Assembly: GCA_032433765.1 (NCBI GenBank)
Contig: JAVIAB010000024.1
Location: 10,541,821-10,605,820, forward strand
Direction: 5' to 3'
Length of the DNA: 64,000 bases
Origin: Megaustenia siamemsis
Lineage: Eukaryota; Mollusca; Gastropoda; Stylommatophora; Ariophantidae
This document shows positions 55,900 to 64,000 of this stretch, piece by piece. The translations under genes were made by a program, and so were the position numbers. Within the stretch, counting starts at the first letter, position 1; every line of letters begins with the position of its first letter. The notes under the pieces are model-generated. The model was not told the origin of the DNA. It was given only the letters and a program-made list of their open reading frames with translations, and did no database searches.

Positions 55900-57850
55900 A
55901 CAGTGAAATCGATGTTGTGCAGCAGTATGTCTACATGGTGCCCATCATCGACAACTATAAACTTGATGTTGTGCTGCAGTATGGCAACATGGGGTCCATC
56001 ATCGACAACTAAAAACTTGATGTTGTGCTGTAGTATGGCTACATGGGGTCCATCATCGACAACTATAAACTTGATGTTGTGCTGCAGTATGGCTACATGG
56101 GGTCCATCATCGACAACTAAAAACTTGATGTTGTGCTGCAGTATGGCTACATGGGGTCCATCATCGACAACTATAAACTTGATGTTGTGCTGCAGTATGG
56201 CTACATGGGGTCCATCATCGACAACTAAAAACTTGATGTTGTGCTGCATTATGGCTACATGGGGTCCATCATCGACAACTACAAACTGAATGTCATGCAG
56301 CTGTATGGCTACATGGGTTCTATCATCCACAACTACAAACTTGATGTCGTGCAGCAGTATGGCTCAATGGGGTCCATAAACGACAACTACAAACTTGATG
56401 TCGTGCAGCAGTATAGCTACATGGGGTCCATAATCGACAACTACAAACTGAATGTCATGCAGCAGTATAGCTATCTGGGGTCCATCATCGACAACTACAA
56501 ACTGAATGTCATGCAGCAGTATAGCTACCTGGGGTCCATAATCGACAACTACAAACTGAATGTCATGCAGCAGTATAGCTATCTGGGGTCCATAATCGAC
56601 AACTAAAAACTGAATGTCATGCAGCAGTATAGCTACCTGGGGTCCATAATCGACAACTACAAACTGAATGTCATGCAGCAGTATAACTAGATGGGGTCCA
56701 TAATCGACAACTGCAAACTTTATGTCGTGCAGCTGTATAGCTATCTGGGATTCATCATCGACAACTAAAAACTTGAGGTCGAGCAGCTGTATAGCTATCT
56801 GGGGTTCTTCATCGACAACTACAAACTTGATGTCGAGCAGCTGTATAGCTATCTGGGGTTCCTCATTGACAACTACAAACTTGATGTCGTGCAGCTGTAT
56901 AGCTACATGGGGTTCCTCATTGACAACTACAAACTTGATGTCGTGCAGCTGTATAGCTACATTGGGTTCCTCATTGACAACTAAAAACTTGATGTCGTGC
57001 AGCTGTATAGCTACATGGGGTTTCTCATTGACAACTACAAACTTGATGTCGTGCAGCTATATAGCTATCTGGGGTCTAGCATCGACAACTACAAACTTAA
57101 TGTCGTGCAGCAGCATAGCTACATGGGGTCTAGCATCGACAACTACAAACTTGATGTCGAGCAGCAGCATAGCTACATGGGGTCTAGCTTCGACAACTAC
57201 AAACTTGATGTCGAGCAGCAGCATAGCTACATGGGGTCTAGCATCGACAACTACAAACTTGATGTCGTGCAGCAGCATAGCTACATGGGGTCTAGCATCG
57301 ACAACTACAAACTTGATGTCGAGCAGCAATATAGCTATCTGGGGTCCCCTATCATCGACAACTACTAACTTGATGTCGTGCAGCAGCATAGCTACATGGG
57401 GTCTAGCATCGACAACTACAAACTTGATGTCGTGCAGCAGCATAGCTACATGGGGTCTAGCATCGACAACTACAAACTTGATGTCGAGCAGCAATATAGC
57501 TATCTGGGGTCCCCCATCATTGACAACTACAAACATGATGTCGTGCAGCAGCATAGCTACATGGGGTCTAGCATCGACAACTACAAACTTGATGTCGAGC
57601 AGCAATATAGCTATCTGGGGTCCCCCATCATTGACAACTACAAACTTGATGTCGAGCAGCAATATAGCTATCTGGGGTCCCCCATCATTGACAACTACAA
57701 ACTTGATGTCGTGCAGCAGCATAGCTACATGGGGTCTAGCATCGACAACTACAAACTTGATGTCGAGCAGCAATATAGCTATCTGGGGTCCCCCATCATT
57801 GACAACTACAAACATGATGTCGTGCAGCAGTATAGCTACAGAAGGATGTA
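55900..57850. repeat. 2-kb minisatellite, 54-bp unit (57-bp variants), about 36 copies
   Basis: The unit runs TTGATGTCGTGCAGCAGCAT, AGCTACATGGGGTCTAGCAT, CGACAACTACAAAC. The left third has GGGTCCATCATCGAC, the middle ATAATCGAC or CTCATTGAC, and the right mixes 54-base TCTAGCATCGAC and 57-base TCCCCCATCATTGAC units. Fifty-four and 57 are multiples of 3, so several frames stay open on both strands (one reads SYLGSIIDNYKLDV). Stops do occur (AAC TAA in some units), arguing against a long protein. Confidence 0.95.
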
Positions 57851-57916
57851 TACAGAAATAAGATGAATAGTCATTAAACAGTAAAAGTACAGGTCAAAGT
57901 AGGTGTATGTATTTAA

Positions 57917-58238
57917 ACATTCATCTCTGAAGGACTTCTCCGTCTGTGAAAATGTCTGGGAACATCGGGCAAGAGATTGCACATCACGGGAGCCAGTATA
58001 AATAATGGGATAACATCATTTGCGGCTGTACTATGGATACACATGCAAGAGAAAAGACTCATGAAAAAGGATGGAAATCCCTATGGATCAGTGGGCCTGA
58101 GTTGTTCACTGTGTGGCCGTGTGTGTTCGTCAAACATTGGTAGAAACAACCACAATAGAAGCTGTTCGACAAAAACAAAACTCAAAATACACAATAGCCT
58201 CCACTAAACCGTCTGACAAGACAAAAAGGGACATTCAT
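57917..58238 (+). pseudogene. LINE family C 3' end, diverged
   Basis: TCTCTGAAGGACTTCTCCGT, AGAGAAAAGACTCATGAAAA and GTTCACTGTGTGGCCGTGTG match the intact C element from about 42826. The C-terminal zinc motif is present as CSLCGRVC...HNRSC, with the spacer His preserved. The 3' end CCGTCTGACAAGACAAAAAG is also shared. Frame disruptions near 57985 and 58010. Confidence 0.85.
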
Positions 58239-58427
58239 AAATTATTTTTAAAAAATGTAGCAATGCCATCGGACAAAATAGATATTAACAACAGATATGC
58301 ATATTCAACATAACATAAATATTTCAGCTACAGAAGGGATAATATGAGAAACATGGAATGTATGGCAGATTATAGAATCTTTAAATGTGAATGGGAAAAC
58401 AAGTAATTCATCATAATTGGTATGCGG

Positions 58428-58751
<324 letters not shown>

Positions 58752-58789
58752 TGACGGACACTCTACGACACAGATCTGAAATGAAGAAC

Positions 58790-59015
58790 TGAGTCAAATA
58801 TCTGGAAATAATTCTAGCAACATGGTACAAAGAGTAACAACAGATAAAATGATTTGACCACGTGATAAGACAGAAAGACCAGAACACAACACGAAGAGCC
58901 TTTTAATCAACTTCACGGGTACACCAGCCTCATCTGGTCCATCATGAAAAAGATGCATTGATGACATTAGAAACACTAGGAAATGTAACAGCAACAGAGA
59001 CCACAAGAAGAACAT
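58790..59015 (+). mobile_element. Decayed LINE C-terminal region (tentative)
   Basis: Residues such as KMIxxHVIRQKDQNTTRRA can be read with frame changes, similar to the GHVxR part of LINE ends. Weak. Confidence 0.3.
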
Positions 59016-59355
59016 ATTATTATATGAAGAGAAGAATTATATCTCTTCTCTATACTTGAATCTTCATGAGGGGGAACGTCAAAGAAGAATATGTGAGTGC
59101 ACATTTATGTCTGTGTTGCTTGCATATCTATATTACTTACGTAATATATTTCGTTGAAAAAAGAATACATCTAAGAAAATGTAATCATTTAATTTTGAAA
59201 AAAAGTTGAATTATCAAAATCTCTTTCTATTATCTTTATTGTTATTAATTATTATTGCAGCTTAATTGACAATAAAACATCATGAAAGTCTATCCAATTT
59301 TCTTGTGCCTTGTGAACTCTGTCCATTGTCTTGATATCACTTGCAGAAAAATGAA
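59016..59355. other. AT-rich, no feature
   Basis: Nothing recognised. Confidence 0.4.
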
Positions 59356-59359
59356 CATT

Positions 59360-59725
59360 TCTTCATTGCTATGTCAGCCATTCCTCATACATGGATGCGA
59401 ATCATAGACAATTGTTCGAGAGGGAGAATCACAGAAACATGGTGTTGATAACAGAAATATACAAATAATTCCGTAGTTGAATAGAGTAATGTTGAACTAA
59501 AAGAAAGCGGTTGTAAATAATTGTATTCCTCTTATCAGGAAGAGCCCGTTCATTATTCATGGTCTGTAATGATATGGAGAATGAACAAATAATGACTGCT
59601 TGAGTTGTTGACAGGAAACGAGAAGATATGCCATAAAGGGACTGGCACGATGTAATGTCGTTAGCTAAACTGATAAACGTCTATTAGTGGAGAACAGTAA
59701 GAGAGACATGGTTATCTACATCTGG
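59360..59725 (+). mobile_element. Decayed LINE of the A/B type
   Basis: ACATGGATGCGAATCATAGA corresponds to YGCESW, and AATAGAGTAATGTTGAACT and AGTGGAGAACAGTAAGAGAG resemble later B segments. Very diverged. Confidence 0.4.
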
Positions 59726-60836
59726 TGTCAAGTTATTTGATTTGATCATTTTGTCCGAGCTTTACCCTCAATTATCATATCTTGATCATACGTTGTCTAT
59801 AGCGTCCGGGGTGCTTAGTAGAACAAGCAGATGCATGTACCATCAACACCTTATTGGAACCATCATTCTGCGTGTGCTTCGAGAAATGCTGGAAAGGTCG
59901 GTGGAGTGGATATGGGGATGCCCCGATTGCAATGAAACCGATTTCATGAATAGAATACATGCCCTGGGTTATTCTAAAATAAATGTATCGTTCATTCTTT
60001 TCAACAAATCTTTCTTGTTTCAGGTCTCGTTGCATTTGATGACAGTAACAGTTAATTAGATTCAATTGAAGTCTCAGTTTGACGAGGCGTAAGGCAGTAA
60101 CCGCTGTCTCGCGACACAGCACTGACCTAAGCTTTCTGATGTGGCTCCTATTAATGCTAACGTTGACATACCTTCCAAACATTGTGATGTGAAATTGTAA
60201 ACTAGAAATTGTACACACATTTGGATCCATCATTGCATAGTATTAGGAAACTCTTTATACAGAGCATCGATGCAGGAGGCAATCTGCTCATCAGAAGGGA
60301 CCCGTTGAACAAGTGTTTCGGTCCTTCAGCATATTGTCACTCTAAGAGAGGTGGACCCGCCTGGGTCATGACTCCCAAGCATCGACCTCCTTCTGCATTG
60401 ACTCTAAAGCTTACACTCTATGTTCTTCACAAATTAACAACACTTACTCTACTCAACACTTCTGGTCCAATCTACAATCTTTACCCGGTGGTATACTTAC
60501 TTGACTTAGCTTTAACCCAGTAGACTGATGTCCCCTTCGTGGTGGCTGTAGTCTAAAATGGCTTATGATTGCAACGTCCTTTTATACAGACTCGCACACA
60601 CATTACTTTGGGATGTCGTAACTCGGCGGGAAGGAATCATTATTTATTAGTAATTGATACTGATACGAAATGCTACCAACAAGAATAGGTAGGGGCACAG
60701 TAACATTATCGAGGGTGGAAGAGCGAGTGCTGACTATCAACACGATGGTCGTATATCATAAACCGTAGGTATTGATCACACTTATCTGCCCCAGATAATC
60801 ACAGACTGCAGTCACACCATCATCAGGTGGCGTGAT
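59726..60836. other. Unassigned 1.1 kb with short unrecognised frames
   Basis: Frames of 105 codons (59742-60059, plus), 152 codons (59775-60233, minus) and 104 codons (60209-60523, plus) overlap one another and show no domain. Base composition is more even than in neighbouring sequence, so a relic of an element or gene is possible. Confidence 0.3.
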
Positions 60837-60837
60837 C

Positions 60838-60990
60838 TATTCAGAAAGTGACATTTATTACATCCCACCTGAAAGAGTCCCTGTCTCTAACCAGATCTCC
60901 CACATTTTCTGTTGCCATGATCAAGGTCTCCTTGATGTCTTTAAACCATCCTTTTCTTGGTCTTCCAGCCCGTTGTGGATTTGACGTGAT
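60838..60990 (-). pseudogene. LINE C-terminal fragment (family E)
   Basis: The minus strand encodes RAGRPRKGWFKDIKETLIMA then NVGDLVRDRDSFRWDVINVT, the standard end of a LINE polyprotein (GRPRKxW...RDRxxW). It may belong with the RT fragment at 1-438, but the two cannot be joined here. Confidence 0.7.
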
Positions 60991-61391
60991 CATATGATTT
61001 GTATTTCCTCTGTAGAATGATTATGTATAAGCCAATTCTTGTTATTGTTTCAATATTTTAATGTGTATTCCTTGCTCTCATTCAAAGTCCAGAGTATCTT
61101 ACAAATTATCGTGCATTTTGTTTCCAGTGAATGTATATATTCTTTTGTGCTTGCGAAATTGTCAATGATTTACAACCATATGTTGTCTCATAGGCAGAAA
61201 CATGTTGGTGGTAGGTGTTGTAGAGTCCACACTTGACGACTGAAAAATAGTAGGTTTGTTTTTATAACAGACACGAATGAGATATGGAGTTCAATAATTT
61301 ATGCCAGGAGGTAATGACATAACTCTAATAATCATTAATTATTGATTGAAATATTTTCGCACAACAATTTTAATCATGTCTATACCCATAT
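60991..61391. other. Unassigned; its right edge is the target site of the next LINE
   Basis: No frame of note. ATACCCATAT at 61382-61391 is matched by ATACACATAT at 62220-62229. Confidence 0.4.
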
Positions 61392-62219
61392 AAAAAGGAA
61401 TTGAAGTCAACGGTCACAACATAAATAATTTGCGATATGCGAATGACACAGTCTTAATAGCAGAGACAGAGAATGAACTACAAGAAATGATAGACATAAT
61501 AGTAAAAGAAAGCAACAAGAAAGGTCTCAGCCTGAATAGTAAGAAAACAGAAGTAATTGTTATATCGAAGAAACAATCACCCCTATCATGCAGCATAAAA
61601 ATAAACAAGACAAATCTGAAACAAGTGCAACGTTTCAAATACTTGGGTACAATAATAACATCAGATGGGAGATGCACCACAGAAATAAAAAAGCAGAATT
61701 GCTCAGGCCAAAATAGCATTTCAGAAGGTTAAAAATATCTTATGCAACAAATCTATGTCAATAAAAATGAGAAAGAGAGTTCATCGGTGCTATATAGAAC
61801 CATTCTGACCTTTGGAAGCGAATCATGGACAGTGGAAAAACAAATGAAAAGACGATTAGAGGCCACAGAGATGGGATTTCACAGAAGAATGTTGAAAGTT
61901 CCCTGGACAGCTAAAAAGACCAATGAGGAAGTTCTCAAAGAGGCCAACACAAAAAGGGAGCTCTTAAAAAACATAAGAAAGAAGCAATCAACATTTTTCG
62001 GGCACATCATGAGAAGAGGAAAGTTGGAATGCTTGGTTACAACTGGCGAAATAAAGGAAAGAGAGATCGCGGACGACAAAGAGAGACAATACTGGATAGC
62101 TTGGTGTCATGGCATGGAAAACAGTCAACAACAGAACTGATACGACGCACTGTAGATAGAAGATTGTGGAGGGACATGATCACCTAGGCCAACCAATATG
62201 GCACATGATGATGATGATG
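61392..62219 (+). pseudogene. LINE family A, 5'-truncated copy with target-site duplication
   Basis: Starts just before motif C, read as LRYANDTVLIAETE (YADD changed to YAND). Then KGLSLNSKKTEVIVISKKQ, FKYLGTIITSDGRCTTEI, FGSESWTVEKQMKRRLEATE, FFGHIMRRGKLECLVTTGE and the (ATG)n tail. Frameshifts near 61697 and 62100. Ten-base flanks with one mismatch mark it as a target-primed insertion. Confidence 0.85.
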
Positions 62220-62394
62220 ATACACATATGCATTATATTTCGTCAACTACTTACATCATACACATACGAGTACAACTGAAAGTACAGATTTGAAGCTTAA
62301 CTGAAAACAACCGTGTATGTTCATTGTTTCACATCATGTGAGAGCCTGTATACATAATGGCATAACGTCATGTTTTTTTTTATGGTTATGGTTA

Positions 62395-62800
62395 GTCGAA
62401 GGACCCGGTATCACTGCAAACGAATTATAATTTATTATTGCTCAACAGAGGAATCATCCGAATTAAAACTCATCTCATTGAAGGATTAAAATAAAGGAAA
62501 GCAGCTGCAGACATCATCATATCAGCTACGGCACCGCTAAAAGACATAAGTCCAAGCGGCACCAAAAGTGAGCGCAACTGAACTGTCGTTCGTTATACGA
62601 TATAATCATTCATCTTAAGCAATCAGAACATCAAAACACGATCCGGATAAAAAGCACAGCTCACTGTGTGCACAGAGCACTAAACTCAGTAGCTCCGGCA
62701 GCAAGACTTGGAATATGAAGAAACTGTAAGAAGAAACACTATCCAGACTATGCCTCAATGGTTCCTGCCGCCTATCCTCCATATTGACCGTGAGTCCACA
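62395..62800 (+). repeat. Dispersed repeat I, copy 4
   Basis: CCCGGTATCACTGCAAACGA, GGAATCATCCGAATTAAAAC, AGCTCACTGTGTGCACAGAG, CTCAGTAGCTCCGGCAGCAA and GGTTCCTGCCGCCTATCCTC. Confidence 0.7.
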
Positions 62801-63066
62801 ATAACTCGGTGCCCACACCACTTGTGTTAGAAACAACAAAAAGTATTCTTATTGGTTAATACAATGTATCAACAGTTTAAGAAGATTTAGCGCTTTCAAA
62901 CATTAATTCTGATTCTCTTTTATGTTAGTTTTACATATAAGACACTTACTTCATCTGCTGTCTGCCACATATTGCCAAACTAAGAATAGAAAGGAATTAA
63001 TTGAAATATAAATACTGTAATCTTAATTACGCAATGATCATGTCAGTCAATAACCAAAGTCAGTAT

Positions 63067-63714
63067 TTACCTGCATTGAGTTTCATGGTAAAACATCAAG
63101 ATATCTTGTGATTCACTGCTTTGAGTTTCTTGATAAATGAGCAAGATATATGATGATTCACTGCTCTGAGTTTCTTGGTAAAACATCAAGATATCTGATG
63201 ATTCAATGCTCTGAGTTTCGTAGTAAAACATCACATCATCTGGTGATTCACTGCTGTCAGTTTCTTGGTAAAACATCAAGTCATCTGGTGTTTCACTGCT
63301 TTCAGTTTCTTGGTAAAGCATCACATCATCTGGTGATTCACTGCTGTCAGTTTCTTGGTAAAACATCAAGTCATCTGGTGTTTCACTGCTTTCAGTTTCT
63401 TGGTAAAGCATCAATTCATCTGGTGATTCACTGCTTTGAGTTTCTTGGTAAAACATCAAGTCACCTGGTGATTCACTGCTTTGAGTTTCTTGGTAAAACA
63501 TCAAGTCATCTGGTGATTCTCTGCTTTCAGTTTCTTGGTAAAACATCAAGTCATCTGGTGATTCTCTGCTTTCAGTTTCTTGGTAAAACATCAAGTCATC
63601 TGGTGGTTCTCTGCTTTGAGTTTCTTTGTAAAACATCAAGTCATCTGGTGTTTCACTGCTTTCAAGGTAGCATGTGATCGACGCATGGGAGTCATGACAT
63701 AGACCGGACCACAT
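63067..63714 (-). CDS. Possible 215-codon repeat protein over the 45-bp array, coding unproven
   Basis: The minus-strand frame starts with 17 non-repeat residues (MWSGLCHDSHASITCYL) and then has a 15-residue acidic repeat ESPDDLMFYQETESS, about 13 times, to a stop at 63067. The frame is kept because 45 is a multiple of 3. The opposite strand is equally open, so this may be chance. There is no signal peptide or known domain. Low confidence as a gene. Confidence 0.2.
   Translation of the reverse strand: MWSGLCHDSHASITCYLESSETPDDLMFYKETQSREPPDDLMFYQETESRESPDDLMFYQETESRESPDDLMFYQETQSSESPGDLMFYQETQSSESPDELMLYQETESSETPDDLMFYQETDSSESPDDVMLYQETESSETPDDLMFYQETDSSESPDDVMFYYETQSIESSDILMFYQETQSSESSYILLIYQETQSSESQDILMFYHETQCR
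63070..63665. repeat. Minisatellite, 45-bp unit, about 13 copies
   Basis: The unit is ACTGCTTTCAGTTTCTTGGT, AAAACATCAAGTCATCTGGT, GATTC. Outer copies at the left are more diverged. Confidence 0.95.
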
Positions 63715-63723
63715 CCCATAGAG

Positions 63724-63984
63724 CAGTGTTCTTCAAATAGGGGCGTTATACCAACCAGTGGGCTATTTTGACTTTTAGATGGCCGATAGCAAAATAGTTA
63801 CATGTTTTATTATTGGTTTATAAAATATACACTCGGTGGGTGATCGGGCACCTGTATTTTCTCTCTAAGTAAAATTAGTCTCCATTTCTTCAGCTACTTT
63901 GATTTTAGTGGGCAGTAGAGATAATTTATCCGTGAAAAAGTTACACAAGTGGGCGCTGGGAATTGCAAGGGTTGAAGGTCATTG
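63724..63984. mobile_element. Possible hAT-type non-autonomous element
   Basis: The left end CAGTGTTCTTCAAATAGGGG resembles hAT termini. The reverse complement of 63984 back reads CAATGACCTTCAACCC, an imperfect inverted match. The interior holds several GTGGGC motifs common in such elements. I could not find an 8-base target duplication. Confidence 0.3.
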
Positions 63985-64000
63985 ACTCCCAGTGTCCACA

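Noticed and set aside
55860..57866. Frames of 121-379 codons on both strands
   Set aside because: 54- and 57-bp units keep several frames open at once on both strands, and in-frame stops recur in some units.
59742..60233. Overlapping 105- and 152-codon frames as a host gene
   Set aside because: They overlap antisense, show no domain and have no splice or promoter context; left as unassigned.

Overview
This is eukaryotic, repeat-dominated DNA. There are no bacterial gene clusters or rRNA genes, and I found no convincing host gene. What can be read is mobile elements at different stages of decay, about two dozen tandem arrays covering very roughly a quarter of the window, and AT-rich intergenic sequence. 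RTE-like non-LTR retrotransposons, several tRNA-derived SINEs, Penelope-like terminal pieces with hammerhead-like cores, and minisatellites together suggest an invertebrate animal, perhaps a mollusc or other lophotrochozoan. No host gene confirms that. The family names used here (A-F, SINE-1 to SINE-4, SINE-H, I, G) are my own labels, assigned by comparing copies within the window.

Layout. 1-1.4 kb: an edge-truncated reverse transcriptase (RT) fragment and LINE tails. 1.39-4.64 kb: a nearly full-length but broken family A LINE on the minus strand, inserted into an older copy of itself. 5.0-10.3 kb: a chain of minisatellites (47, 28, 21, ~35, ~34, 43, 19 and 27 bp units) interleaved with Penelope-like pieces. 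10.9-15.0 kb: LINE A with a SINE inserted in it, a LINE B copy with target-site duplications, and a 61-bp array that has swallowed the C-terminal part of an RNase H-bearing LINE. 15-25.3 kb: SINEs, a 1.7-kb array and LINE tails. 25.3-28.1 kb: mostly unassigned sequence with two TATA boxes and CRE-like sites. 28.1-31.1 kb: a 3-kb (CTA)n tract. 33.3-36.9 kb: a 3.6-kb array of 37-bp units. 38.2-39.2 kb: LINE D with a minisatellite grown out of its own coding sequence.

39.5-43.1 kb holds the only intact long gene: a 1087-codon endonuclease/reverse transcriptase of LINE family C, flanked by 12-bp target-site duplications and sitting inside a LINE B copy. 43.7-48.6 kb: a 22-bp array beside an RNase H fragment, LINE D and B pieces, and the dispersed repeat I. 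49.0-52.2 kb: SINE-3 and LINE A pieces, an inverted pair of SINE-4, and a LINE B copy with a dense one-directional A-to-G substitution cluster. 52.7-53.6 kb: a (GATA)n tract. 53.70-55.65 kb: an element with inverted ends and TA flanks that carries repeat I. 55.9-57.9 kb: a 54-bp array. 58-64 kb: LINE C, A and E tails, SINE-H, a 45-bp array and a hAT-like end.

How the parts relate. LINEs A, B and D share an RTE-type endonuclease-RT architecture and 3' ends running into (ATG)n. SINE-H shares its 3' tail and (GATA)n end with LINE F, as expected if F machinery copies H. Only family C looks capable of encoding a working enzyme here. Most open reading frames on the arrays exist only because the repeat units lack stop codons.
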